A DNA stretch of 64,000 nucleotides, from assembly GCA_963834135.1 (NCBI GenBank), contig CAWIAN010000010.1:496001-560000 (forward strand), given 5' to 3'. Source of the stretch: Bog-257 sp963834135 (lineage in GTDB: Bacteria > Acidobacteriota > Terriglobia > Terriglobales > Acidobacteriaceae). The notes beneath the pieces were generated by a model, which was not told where the DNA came from, made no database searches, and saw nothing but the letters and a program-made list of their open reading frames with translations. Made by a program: the position numbers and the translations under genes. Below are positions 8,279 to 18,086 of the stretch, piece after piece. The stretch's first letter is position 1, and each line of letters starts with the position of its first letter.

Positions 8279-9663
8279 CCAACTTCCTCCCAGTTTCTTT
8301 CCTTGCCCTGGCCTTCGCCCGTCTGAGCGATAGGCCGGGTGTGCGCCATCGCGAACAGATGGCTGTTGATCAGTCCCTCGACGTGTTTGCGGACCGTTTC
8401 TTCCTTCATGCGGTCCAGACACTCATTGGCGAAGGCGAGCAGCAGAAGCTTGCGCGCCGAGCGCTCATCGATGCCGCGCGAGCGCAGGTAAAACAATGCG
8501 TTCTCTTCGATCTGTCCGATGGTGGCGCCGTGCGTGCACTTCACGTCGTCGGCATAGATTTCCAGCTGCGGCTTGGTGTCGATCTGCGCATCGTCGGAGA
8601 GCAGCAGGTTGCGGTTCGTCTGCTTGGCATCGGTCTTCTGCGCATCTTTGTGAACAATGATGCGTCCGTGAAAGACACCGTGAGACTTGCCGTCGAGGAT
8701 GCCGTTATAGAACTGACGGCTTTCGCAGTGCGGCTGCGCATGCTCCACCAGCATGTAGTTATCAAGATGCTGCGTGCCATCGCCGAGGAACAGGCCGTTG
8801 ATCAGGCAATCGGCGCCTTCGCCGTTCAGCACCGGATGCACGTTGTTCCGCACCAGCCCCCCGCCGAGCAGGATAGAGTGCGTCGAAACATTGGCGCTTC
8901 TTCCCTGCTGAATTCGCAGAGTCGAAATGTTGAAGGCATCGGTGTGCTCACGCTCGATCATGTAATGCGAGACCACGGCGCTTCCGCCGGCAACCAGTTC
9001 GGTCGCAGTGTTGCTGAACGCCAAGCCGCTGTTCAGCGAAACGTAATCTTCGACGACTGCTACCTGGCTCTCGTCTTCCGCCACGATCAGGTTGCGCGGA
9101 TGAGTCATCAACGGAACGTCACCGGCAGTCGATACGAACAGCAGGTGAATCGGCTGCTCCACGACCACGCCCTTGCTGATGTGGACGTATCCGCCATCGT
9201 TCGCGAATGCGGTATTCAGCGCCAGGAAGGCGTCGCGTTTGGTGTCGAGGTAGCGGCCAAGGTGCGGCTCGAGCGCCGCCGGATCAATTTGGATCGCGGC
9301 GGCGAGACTCTTTACCACAACACCCCGCGGCAGTTCATCGAGTTCAGAAAGCTCTGGAGAAAAATAGCCATCCACAAAGACGAGCTGGCAGGCCGCCAGC
9401 GGTAGCCGGTAGGGCGCTAAGGCTTCCTTCGTCACCGTCTGCGATCCGGGGACAGCCAGCCTGAACGATGCTCTCGCGATCGGAGCGACGTTGGTGAAGC
9501 GCCAGTCTTCGTCGTGGGTCGTGGGAAAACCGACCTCGCAGAAGCGGGCGAAGGCATCTTCGCGCAGTTTGCGCAGCCAGCCGAGCTCGCGGCCGGAGGC
9601 GGTCTTCTGGAAGCCGTTGAAGCTATCCAAGTAGGTGTCGAGTTGTGCTACCGTGGTGCTCAC
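8275..9663 (-). CDS. sufD: SufD, Fe-S cluster assembly scaffold subunit
   Basis: A 462-residue subunit of the SufBCD scaffold. The N-terminal region (PTTHDEDWRFTNV) and the beta-helix core with the C-terminal stretch KCTHGATIGQIEENALFYLRSRGI are diagnostic of SufB/SufD. The latter region carries the conserved Cys and His implicated in cluster assembly at the SufB-SufD interface. It is separated from sufC by about 305 bases filled with palindromic repeats, unusual for genes whose products work in one complex. Confidence 0.95.
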   Translation of the reverse strand: MSTTVAQLDTYLDSFNGFQKTASGRELGWLRKLREDAFARFCEVGFPTTHDEDWRFTNVAPIARASFRLAVPGSQTVTKEALAPYRLPLAACQLVFVDGYFSPELSELDELPRGVVVKSLAAAIQIDPAALEPHLGRYLDTKRDAFLALNTAFANDGGYVHISKGVVVEQPIHLLFVSTAGDVPLMTHPRNLIVAEDESQVAVVEDYVSLNSGLAFSNTATELVAGGSAVVSHYMIEREHTDAFNISTLRIQQGRSANVSTHSILLGGGLVRNNVHPVLNGEGADCLINGLFLGDGTQHLDNYMLVEHAQPHCESRQFYNGILDGKSHGVFHGRIIVHKDAQKTDAKQTNRNLLLSDDAQIDTKPQLEIYADDVKCTHGATIGQIEENALFYLRSRGIDERSARKLLLLAFANECLDRMKEETVRKHVEGLINSHLFAMAHTRPIAQTGEGQGKERNWEEVG

Positions 9664-9968
9664 GTTATCTTGCGTCCTTCTTGTGACGTCCCTGAAGGGA
9701 CTTGTGTCGCCGCTAAAGCGGCTCGAATCCTGATCAACGGCTACCCGGGGCTTGCGCCCCGGGCTTCAAGCTCAAAGCCGACGCTACGCGTCTCTGATCT
9801 TCTCGCCAAGGCGTTCATCCCGACTATCCCGGCGTCATGCTGAGCGTCCGTCCATGCTTCCTCTACCGGGTGTCATCCTGAGCGGAGCGTCCGCTCGGTT
9901 TTTCGCTTCGCCGATTTTGCGAAGCGGCGGATGCGGAGTCGAAGGACCCCTATTCCCGGAGCAGCCAA
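9664..9968. repeat. Palindrome-rich intergenic repeat block between sufC and sufD
   Basis: No gene. A series of short hairpins is visible: GTCCCTGAAGGGAC (9688-9701), GCCGCTAAAGCGGC (9709-9722), CCCGGGGC/GCCCCGGG (9744-9763), a partial copy GTCATGCTGAGCGTCC (9835-9850), and a fuller GTCATCCTGAGCGGAGCG...GTCGAAGGACCCC unit (9872-9950). A further stem CGCTTCGC/GCGAAGCG lies at 9904-9923. The block sits inside the SUF message and could modulate the ratio of SufC to SufD by stabilising or terminating the transcript. Confidence 0.7.
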
Positions 9969-10727
9969 CTATGCGGTGACTTCTGCTCCGCGCGAGGCGT
10001 AGCCGGTTTCTTCCAGCTCCAGCGCCAGTTCCGGTCCGCCCGAACGTATGATCCGGCCATCCTTCAGCACGTGCACGAAGTCAGGCACGATGTAATCCAG
10101 TAGGCGCTGATAGTGCGTAACCACGATGAACGAGCGATCCTTGCTGCGCATCGCGTTCACACCTTTGGCAACGATCTTCAACGCGTCGATGTCAAGACCG
10201 GAATCGGTTTCGTCGAGCACCGCGAGTTTCGGCTCCAGCACCGCGAGCTGCAGAATCTCGTTGCGCTTCTTCTCTCCGCCGGAGAAGCCCTCGTTGACCG
10301 AGCGGTTCATCATGCGATCGTCCATCTCCAGCAGCCTGAGCTTCCCGCGCAGCATGGGCAGAAAATCCATCGCGTCCATCTCTTCCAGTCCGTGATACTT
10401 GCGGACGGCGTTCAATGCCGAGCGCAGGAAATAGGCGTTGCTGATGCCGGGAATTTCCACCGGATACTGGAAGGCCATGAACACGCCTTCACAAGCTGCG
10501 TCTTCGGCCTTCATCTCGAGCAGGTCTTTACCGTTGAAGATGACCTGGCCCTCGGTGACGTTGTAGCTCTCGCGACGCGCCAGTACCTGGGCGAGCGTGC
10601 TCTTGCCGGAACCATTCGGCCCCATGATCGAGTGGACTTCACCCGGGTTCACCTTTAGGTCGATGCCCTTCAGGATCTCGTTGTTATCGATGTTCGCGTG
10701 CAGATTCTTGATTTCCAGTAAGCTCAT
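9969..10727 (-). CDS. sufC: SufC ATPase of the SufBCD complex
   Basis: An ABC-type ATPase of 252 residues that powers the SufBCD scaffold in the cytoplasm. Walker A GPNGSGKST, the SufC-specific signature SGGEKKRNEI, Walker B LAVLDETDSGLDID, and the H-loop VVTHYQRLL are all present. I place the start at ATG 10725-10727 (MSLLEIKNLHA); the upstream in-frame extension is arginine-rich and not conserved-looking. Repeat-bearing spacers lie on both sides: 305 bases to sufD and 185 bases from sufB. Confidence 0.95.
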   Translation of the reverse strand: MSLLEIKNLHANIDNNEILKGIDLKVNPGEVHSIMGPNGSGKSTLAQVLARRESYNVTEGQVIFNGKDLLEMKAEDAACEGVFMAFQYPVEIPGISNAYFLRSALNAVRKYHGLEEMDAMDFLPMLRGKLRLLEMDDRMMNRSVNEGFSGGEKKRNEILQLAVLEPKLAVLDETDSGLDIDALKIVAKGVNAMRSKDRSFIVVTHYQRLLDYIVPDFVHVLKDGRIIRSGGPELALELEETGYASRGAEVTA

Positions 10728-10789
10728 TCGTTTCGTTCGTCCTAACCTGTCTAATCGTTCTCTGCGGCTTGGCCGCAAACAAAATTCTC

Positions 10790-10815
10790 GTCATCCCGAG
10801 CGAAGCGAGGGATCT
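10790..10815. repeat. GTCATCCCGAGCGAAGCGAGGGATCT intergenic repeat copy
   Basis: A copy of the GTCATC(C)-family repeat in the sufB-sufC spacer (10728-10912). It begins GTCATCCCGAGCGAAG and ends GAGGGATCT; a second GGGATCCCTT half follows around 10839. Related copies occur at 3466, 9872 and (inverted) 29673. Confidence 0.65.
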
Positions 10816-10912
10816 GTTTTTCGCCGCTCGCTCACCCGGGATCCCTTAAGAGACTTGGATCAAAACTTCCAGGAGACGCGGGCCTGAAGGCCCGCTCTAC
10901 CCGAACCTTTTC

Positions 10913-12366
<1,454 letters not shown>

Positions 12367-12370
<4 letters not shown>

Positions 12371-12849
12371 TGAACGCTCCCGGATGAATGTCCTGCGGTC
12401 GGTACCAGCTTGCCGTCGATGCCGCGAATCGCCGTCAACTGCAAAGGCTGCGCCAGGTCAGACAGCATTACCTTCTGCAACGCTCCCCGCACCACTTCAC
12501 TGATAACTCTCTGATTGGTTTTGATCGGGCAGGACCGTTCCAGGTCGCATAGCCCCGTAACATCGGTACTGCACTCGGTTAACGCGATCGGGCCTTCGAT
12601 CGCCGCAATGATCTCAGCGATAGAAACCTCCGCCGGCTCCTTGGCCAAGCTGTAGCCGCCATTAATGCCGCGGTGCGATACGAGCAAACCGCTTTGCAAT
12701 AGCTGCTTCAGCACCTTAGTAACCGTGGGCAAAGGCAGACGCGTCACCGACGCCAGATCGCGAGCGTTATGGACCGATGCCTTTCCCTTGCGGGCCATGG
12801 TGGTCATCAGAACGAGACCGTAATCGGTTAGCTTGGCGAGTCGAATCAT
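12367..12849 (-). CDS. Rrf2-family SUF operon regulator
   Basis: A 160-residue winged-helix regulator of the Rrf2/IscR family. The N-terminus reads LAKLTDYGLVLMTTMA, followed by the helix-turn-helix (ASVTRLPLPTVTKVLKQL) and wing (GINGGYSLAK). Three cysteines at positions 93, 101 and 107 (spacing C-x7-C-x5-C) form the usual Fe-S ligand cluster. Such proteins sense cellular Fe-S status and repress or activate the SUF genes. The gene heads the operon, overlaps sufB by ATGA, and has a long palindrome immediately upstream that is likely its own operator. It resembles the SUF regulators found in gamma-proteobacteria more than classical IscR. Confidence 0.92.
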
Positions 12850-12869
12850 GCTTACAAAACCTTAGATTC

Positions 12870-12894
12870 ATATAGTACCGCAACGGTCCTATAT
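12870..12894. promoter_or_regulatory. Candidate Rrf2/SUF operator
   Basis: A 25-bp imperfect palindrome: left arm ATATAGTACCG, centre CAA, right arm CGGTCCTATAT. Ten of eleven arm positions pair. It starts 21 bases upstream of the rrf2 ATG and contains a TACTAT hexamer (minus strand) that could be the -10 box. IscR/Rrf2 dimers bind sites of this length and layout, so autoregulation of the whole SUF operon is likely. Confidence 0.65.
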
Positions 12895-13245
12895 TTGTAG
12901 AGCGCTCTGCCCAAAACGTGTCTGGATCGGCCTTGGCGAGTTCTGAAGACGAACCGTTTCAGGTTGCACGGAACAGCGGTCAATGTCGGAAATGGGTCCG
13001 GTAAACACTTTACTTTCAGTACTTAACCGAAGATTTAACGCGCTGGCTGCTGCTCCCCTGATTGACGACGCCAATGGTTGAAAACGAGGTGGATAGTATT
13101 TATCTCATTTCGTTGACTTCGCTCCTTCATTCAGAGTAGATTTCCGAAGCTGTTGCTGATGTACAACTGCGAGCCATCTGCCTGGTTAGCGGTCTGCATC
13201 GAAACCCGCCTTTTAGAACAACACTTGAGAGCTTTGAGGAGAACC
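12895..13245. other. Divergent intergenic region between the SUF operon and the kelch protein
   Basis: About 350 bases without a convincing gene. It must hold the promoter for the SUF operon (left) and for the kelch-like gene (right). Short reading frames here lack ribosome sites and recognisable composition. Confidence 0.5.
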
Positions 13246-14718
13246 ATGAAGCTGAAGCGAATGCTTGGAATCGCGACGATTGCGGTGTGCGCACTTAGTG
13301 CCGCCAGCGCCCAATCACACTGGACACGTATTACAAACTCACCCCCGGTCAATGTCGGCGCCATGCTCCTGCTTACCGACGGAACCGTGATTGCCCACGA
13401 AGAGAACGATCAGACCGGAAACGTTGCTACTCTCGCCTGGTACAAGTTGACTCCTGACATCAACGGCAGCTACGCAAATGGCACATGGTCGCAGATTGCC
13501 AGCTTGCCGAGCGGCTATGGTCCGCTATTCTTCGGTTCGGCCGTCTTGAAGGATGGCCGCGTCATCGTTGAAGGTGGCGAATACAACCAGTATGGCGCCG
13601 GCTTCACCAAGCTGGGCGCAATCTACGATCCGGTCGCCAACGCATGGACATCGGTGAACCCGCCCACAGGCTGGGGCAACATCGGCGACGCTTCGGCCGC
13701 TTCGTTGAGCAATGGAACCCTGATGCTGGCCAACACGGTCACGACCCAGGCTGCCCTGTTGGACTCCACCAACCTGACCTGGACGGCCACGGGCACCGGG
13801 AAGTTCGACGTCAACGATGAGGAAGGATGGGAGCTGCTCCCCTCAGGAAAAATCCTCACCGTCGATGCTTATGTTCACAAGAACATGCCAAACGGCATGA
13901 ATTACGAACTGTATGATCCTTCCTCTGGCACCTGGACGGTTGCTGGAACCACTCCCGTGCAGCTGTGGGATTCCTGCGGTGGTTCGTTTGAAGTAGGGCC
14001 TGCGGTCCTCATGGCGAATGGCACGGTCTTCGCTACGGGCGCCAATGGTTGCGCAGCCGGCCACAACGCGATCTACAACGTCAGCGCTGGTACGTGGACG
14101 GCCGGTCCTGATTTCCCCGGCAACTACGACATCGCCGACGGTCCCGCGGCTTTGGAGACCAACGGTAACGTCCTGATGATGGCGAGCCCTGGAATCTTCG
14201 AAAGCGGCAGCGTGTTCTTTGAATGGAACGGCAGCACCCTGACGCAGGTTGACGCTCCCCCGAACGCGGTGAACGACTCCTCGTTCCAGGGACACTTGAT
14301 GATGTTGCCTTCCGGTCAGATCATGTTCACCGACTACACGAACGATGTGGAATTGTGGACTCCGACCGGCAGCAACTACTCTGGATGGAACGCGACGGCT
14401 CTGCTGAACCGTACCACCTACACTCGCGGCACCACGCTCCTGTTGTTTGGCGCCAAGTTCAACGGCGTGTCGCAGAACAACATGTACGGTGACGATTATC
14501 AGGCTGCCTCGAACTACCCGATCGTGCGCTTCGTTAACAGCTCGACCGGACACGTGTTCTACGGCCGCACGCATGACCACGCCGCCATGCAGGTTGGCTA
14601 TGTGGGTCCCACGTACACCCACGTGGACATTCCGACCAACATGGAAACCGGTGGCACGAACATGCAAATCGTGGTGAATGGGATTTCTTCCCAGAACTAC
14701 CACATCATCATTCAGTAA
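13246..14718 (+). CDS. Secreted kelch/galactose-oxidase-like beta-propeller protein
   Basis: A 490-residue exported protein. ATG at 13246 is preceded by GAGGAG and starts a clear signal peptide (MKLKRMLGIATIAVCALSAA, cleavage near ASA/QSH). The rest shows kelch-type blades with recurring units such as LLLTDGTV, VLKDGRVIVEGGE, PSGKILTVD and LPSGQIMFTD. The C-terminal 100 residues (RGTTLLLFGAKFNG, TSTGH-like and HDHAAMQVG) resemble the immunoglobulin-like DUF1929 domain of galactose-oxidase-like proteins. I see no clear Cys-Tyr copper cofactor, so enzyme activity is not supported. It probably acts outside the cell, perhaps in carbohydrate binding. Confidence 0.75.
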   Translation: MKLKRMLGIATIAVCALSAASAQSHWTRITNSPPVNVGAMLLLTDGTVIAHEENDQTGNVATLAWYKLTPDINGSYANGTWSQIASLPSGYGPLFFGSAVLKDGRVIVEGGEYNQYGAGFTKLGAIYDPVANAWTSVNPPTGWGNIGDASAASLSNGTLMLANTVTTQAALLDSTNLTWTATGTGKFDVNDEEGWELLPSGKILTVDAYVHKNMPNGMNYELYDPSSGTWTVAGTTPVQLWDSCGGSFEVGPAVLMANGTVFATGANGCAAGHNAIYNVSAGTWTAGPDFPGNYDIADGPAALETNGNVLMMASPGIFESGSVFFEWNGSTLTQVDAPPNAVNDSSFQGHLMMLPSGQIMFTDYTNDVELWTPTGSNYSGWNATALLNRTTYTRGTTLLLFGAKFNGVSQNNMYGDDYQAASNYPIVRFVNSSTGHVFYGRTHDHAAMQVGYVGPTYTHVDIPTNMETGGTNMQIVVNGISSQNYHIIIQ

Positions 14719-14747
14719 CCGAACAGACAGGGCCATCACGGCTCCAG

Positions 14748-14790
14748 GCGCCATGTTCCAGAGTTTCACGGGACATGGCGCTTTTCTTTT
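14748..14790 (+). terminator. Rho-independent terminator after the kelch gene
   Basis: Stem GCGCCATGT (14748-14756) pairs with ACATGGCGC (14773-14781) around a 16-base loop and is followed by TTTTCTTTTA. It lies about 30 bases after the stop codon. Confidence 0.8.
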
Positions 14791-15024
14791 ATTCAGTAAG
14801 ATCCGCAACAGTCAAAAGCCACAACTGAAATTCGCAACGGGGTTACTACAGGCAAACAAAGCCGCCGTCTTGTCTTGTCACTCCTGTGGTTTTCCGGTAA
14901 GGTTTCGACCAAGCATTTACTCTCTCTCTGAAGGTGGCGTCGAATTGTGGTCTTTTCAGAATCGTTGGTGGGCGTGTTGAAACGCGGCCGCCGAAGTGCT
15001 GTTGCCAGATTTCCTAAAATTAAA

Positions 15025-16665
15025 ATGCGCACGAGCCCCGCGGCTGGGTTTGCGGTGTTCGCCCTTTTCTGCCTGGTGCTGGCTGGATGCGGCGGTGGTG
15101 GAAGCACGCCCACGGATACTCAGTCCAACAATCCCCAGGAACCGCCTCCGCCTCCTCCGCAGAATCATTTCGCCATCTCGACCTACCACAACGACAATTC
15201 CCGCTCGGGTATTAACTCGCTGGAAACGACGCTGACGCCTGCGAACGTGAACGTGGTTTCCTTCGGAAAGCTCGCCTCTGTGCCAGTTCAAGGCGCAGTT
15301 TATGCGCAGCCTCTCTACATCGCCGACATGACCATGAGCGACGGGAAAAGTCACAATCTGATCATCGTAGTGACCGAACATGACCAGGTTTATGCGATCG
15401 ACGCGAGCACTTATCAGGTGATGTGGAATCGAAGTTTTCTGGATTCGCAGGGTGTGATCACACCGGGGATAGGTACCGACCTTTTCTGTGGGGAATATTT
15501 CAATCCTGAGATTGGTATTACCGGGACTCCAGTCATCGACCCGTCCAGTGCGACTTTATATGTGGTCGCCGAAACCAAAGATACGCAAAGTGGACAGGCG
15601 CAGTATGCCCAACATCTGTACGCTCTGCGACTGGAGGACGGCCAGAACAGCGTGAATCCTGTCCTGATCACGACACCCACCGGCTTGGGCGGCCAATATG
15701 GTTCGGCGACCTTCGACGCCGAGATGAGTTTTCAGCGCGCCGCGCTCCTGCTGGATCATGGCAATGTTTATGTTTCGTGGGCTTCGCAATGTGAGGACCA
15801 CGCAGGCTGGTTAATGTCGTTCAACGAAACGACATTGCAGATGAATGGAGCTTGGACTCCGGATCCATCCGGCCTTCTTGGTGGAATCTGGATGAGCGCG
15901 GGCGGTCCCTCCGCCGACAGCAGCGGAAATGTCTTTCTGGCTGTCGCCAATGGCTGGAGTGATGCGCAAACCGGCGGCCAGAACTACGGCGATTCTGTCG
16001 TTCGCTTAAATCCGACGGGCGGTCGAATCGACGTAGTGGACTACTTCATGCCGTACGATTACGAAAAGCTCTACAATGACGACCTCGATTTAGGGTCAGG
16101 TACGCCGATCCTTTTTCCCACCCAGACGGGAGCGGCGCATCCGAATCTGATGATCACCGGTGGTAAGGAAGGCACGATCTATCTTCTGAACCGGGATAAC
16201 CTCGGCCAGTTCAATGCCAACAATGACGACCAGGTGCTGCAAACCTTTACCATCGATTCGACGGGCATTTTCAACGCCCCCCTGTTCTGGAATAACACTC
16301 TGTATTACGGATTGTCGGCACACCCGGTCGAGGCGTTTGCCTTCGATCCTGCTACTGAGACTTTCAACACCACGCCAACCTCGACTTCCCCTGGTGGAAA
16401 CGCGTATCCCGGAATCTCTCCAATGCTGTCTGCCAACGGCACGGACGATGCAATTCTGTGGGGAATCGAGAACCAGCAGGACATTGCCGTTCTTCACGCC
16501 TATGACCCTAACAATCTGGCAACCGAGTTCTACAACTCGGAGATGTCTCCCGAACGCGATCGGCCGGGTGGTCCGCTCCGCTTTACAGCCCCTACGATCG
16601 CGAACGGAGAGGTTTTTGTGGGCACGAACAATGAGTTGGATATCTACGGAGAGTTGGCCCAGTAG
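15025..16665 (+). CDS. Lipoprotein with PQQ/quinoprotein-like beta-propeller
   Basis: An exported protein of about 546 residues. Starting at ATG 15025 gives an ideal lipoprotein signal with lipobox LAGC, followed by a Gly/Pro linker (CGGGGSTP, EPPPPPPQN). The body carries propeller blades such as LIIVVTEHDQVYAIDASTY, GTPVIDPSSATLYVVAET and TIYLLNRDNLGQF, like those of quinoprotein/pyrrolo-quinoline families. An in-frame extension to GTG 14947 exists but would bury the signal peptide. No ribosome site is obvious for ATG 15025. Probably anchored in the outer or inner membrane; no catalytic residues recognised. Confidence 0.75.
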   Translation: MRTSPAAGFAVFALFCLVLAGCGGGGSTPTDTQSNNPQEPPPPPPQNHFAISTYHNDNSRSGINSLETTLTPANVNVVSFGKLASVPVQGAVYAQPLYIADMTMSDGKSHNLIIVVTEHDQVYAIDASTYQVMWNRSFLDSQGVITPGIGTDLFCGEYFNPEIGITGTPVIDPSSATLYVVAETKDTQSGQAQYAQHLYALRLEDGQNSVNPVLITTPTGLGGQYGSATFDAEMSFQRAALLLDHGNVYVSWASQCEDHAGWLMSFNETTLQMNGAWTPDPSGLLGGIWMSAGGPSADSSGNVFLAVANGWSDAQTGGQNYGDSVVRLNPTGGRIDVVDYFMPYDYEKLYNDDLDLGSGTPILFPTQTGAAHPNLMITGGKEGTIYLLNRDNLGQFNANNDDQVLQTFTIDSTGIFNAPLFWNNTLYYGLSAHPVEAFAFDPATETFNTTPTSTSPGGNAYPGISPMLSANGTDDAILWGIENQQDIAVLHAYDPNNLATEFYNSEMSPERDRPGGPLRFTAPTIANGEVFVGTNNELDIYGELAQ

Positions 16666-17052
16666 AGCGCCTTTCGTTTCTAATAAATCATTATTGCAGA
16701 GCTGATTTTGGCTACAACTTCATCTGTTGCTAACGGTATTAAACGGTAATCGTCTGACTTTAAGATGGATATTGGCATTGGCCGCCGCATGTACCCCTTT
16801 GGTCGCAGAGGTGATGCGGAGTGGCTCAATTAAGGTTGAACTAAGGTTAAAATCGTGCGATAGTAAGCAGTTCTCAGGCCCAGTTGGACTCCTTCCCGTA
16901 TGCGTGGTCTCTATGGAGAGAGGCCCGGCAACGCGCCCCTGAATCGTTTGTGAAGCTGCATGAATCCAATTAGTTAGGCCGAGCCAAGGCATCGCAGGTG
17001 CTGGTACAGTCATCCGAATTACATCTTTCAACGAAACGGAAACAACGCAAAT
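16666..17052. other. Intergenic region with direct repeats
   Basis: About 390 bases without a supported gene; the 71-codon frame at 16727-16942 has no ribosome site or protein-like features. Two AAGGTT copies (16830-16855, in AATTAAGGTTGAACTAAGGTTAAAA) precede a GC-rich segment that can fold, GGTCTCT...AGAGAGGCC (16908-16928). A small RNA or long leader for the next gene is possible but unproven. Confidence 0.35.
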
Positions 17053-17280
17053 ATGGCAAAACGACGTGGCAATCCTAACTGGGGCAAACCCGAGCCAATC
17101 GGCCCGATTGTCCCCACCATCACCGAGTTCGAGCAGGTGGTAAAGGAGTTCAAACTGGCGCCTGACCAGTACATCCGCTCTACCCGTTTGCGCGAGTGGG
17201 CGCGGAAGAACAAGAACTCTAAGTACATTCCCGAACCTCTTCTGGAAGCCTGGGGATTCGAGATCGAATCAACCCTCTAA
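17053..17280 (+). CDS. Small conserved-looking hypothetical protein
   Basis: A 75-residue basic protein with no signal or membrane segment. The sequence begins MAKRRGNPNWGKPEP and has a predicted helical centre (ITEFEQVVKEFKL, RLREWARKNKN). It ends in EAWGFEIESTL. The frame is followed immediately by a good terminator and stands alone, which supports a real gene. I do not recognise the family; the basic N-terminus and helices would allow nucleic-acid binding, but this is only a guess. Confidence 0.65.
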   Translation: MAKRRGNPNWGKPEPIGPIVPTITEFEQVVKEFKLAPDQYIRSTRLREWARKNKNSKYIPEPLLEAWGFEIESTL

Positions 17281-17295
17281 TCCATTCGCTGTGAG

Positions 17296-17323
17296 AAGGG
17301 CCGCTAAGGGGCGGCCCTTTTTC
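17296..17323 (+). terminator. Rho-independent terminator
   Basis: Stem AAGGGCCGC...GCGGCCCTT around a short TAAGGG loop followed by TTTTTC, 16 bases after the small gene's stop codon. Confidence 0.85.
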
Positions 17324-17335
17324 ATTTAGCGAGGT

Positions 17336-17953
17336 GTGCAGGCTGCGACACAGTCAATGCATTTCTCGGCCGAACAAACCGCCGCGATGCTCGCCGGGAC
17401 AAGTTTTGCCGCCGGACTGAATGTCTATGCGACAGTCGCAACGCTGGGTCTGCTTTCGCGGGCGGGCATCATCGGCTTGCCATCGACGCTCGATCCAATT
17501 CGCTCGTGGTGGATCATCGGGATCTGTCTGGCGATGTTTGCCCTGGAGTTCTTCGCCGACAAAGTTCCCGCCTTCGATCTCATCTGGAACGCGTTACAGA
17601 CTTTTGTCCGTATTCCGGTCGCAGCCTACATCGCTTACGTGGCAAGTTCGCATTTGCCACCAGGAATGCAACTAGCCTCGGCATTGGCTGGAGCTCTGAT
17701 CGCCTTCGCTGCTCATGGCGGCAAGACTGCCGTGCGCGCGGCGGTAACGCCGTCGCCTGAACCTTTCTCTAACATGGCTTTGAGCTTTGGCGAGGATGTG
17801 GGAGCGGTCACGCTAACTTGGGCCGCAGCTCAACATCCGTACATCGCGGCCGCGGTCGTGCTGGTTCTGCTGGTCGTAGTTATCTTCATGACGCGCTGGG
17901 TTATTCATGCGCTGCGCGGATTATTTCGCAGGGCGAGAACTGCCGTTGTGTGA
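17336..17953 (+). CDS. DUF4126-family membrane protein
   Basis: A 205-residue membrane protein with about five hydrophobic helices. The N-terminal region (GTSFAAGLNVYATVATLGLLSR), the motif FFADKVPAFDLIWNALQTFVRIP, and the glycine-rich HGGKTAVRAAVTPSPEPFSN match the DUF4126 family. Function of the family is unknown. The start may be GTG 17336 or ATG 17357; the latter gives MHFSAEQ. It lies directly after the terminator of the preceding gene and before ribBA. Confidence 0.8.
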   Translation: MQAATQSMHFSAEQTAAMLAGTSFAAGLNVYATVATLGLLSRAGIIGLPSTLDPIRSWWIIGICLAMFALEFFADKVPAFDLIWNALQTFVRIPVAAYIAYVASSHLPPGMQLASALAGALIAFAAHGGKTAVRAAVTPSPEPFSNMALSFGEDVGAVTLTWAAAQHPYIAAAVVLVLLVVVIFMTRWVIHALRGLFRRARTAVV

Positions 17954-18086
17954 CCTTTTTACTCCCACCCTAAGCCAAAATCGCCGAAACTTCGCCTTCG
18001 AATGGCGAAACAGCTGAGGGCTATCCGGCGACGATCGAAAAGCGAGCGGCGTTCAGCGGCTTCCCTGCTAAAATTCTCGTAGTCTT

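Noticed and set aside
8263..9405. A 380-codon open frame on the plus strand opposite sufD
   Set aside because: It is a shadow of sufD: no ribosome site, no recognisable domain, and composition follows the complementary codons of a clear SufD protein.
13843..14808. A 321-codon frame opposite the kelch protein
   Set aside because: Shadow of the repetitive Gly/Asn-rich kelch gene; it even runs through the terminator after that gene.
16727..16942. A 71-codon frame before the small basic protein
   Set aside because: No ribosome site, no conserved-looking segments, and it crosses direct repeats that look regulatory.
16905..16965. Segment ending AGGCCCGGCAAC resembling the core of a SAM-I riboswitch
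   Set aside because: Only one short box matches; the other stems and the kink-turn of the SAM-I fold are not visible, and the downstream gene is not linked to methionine metabolism.
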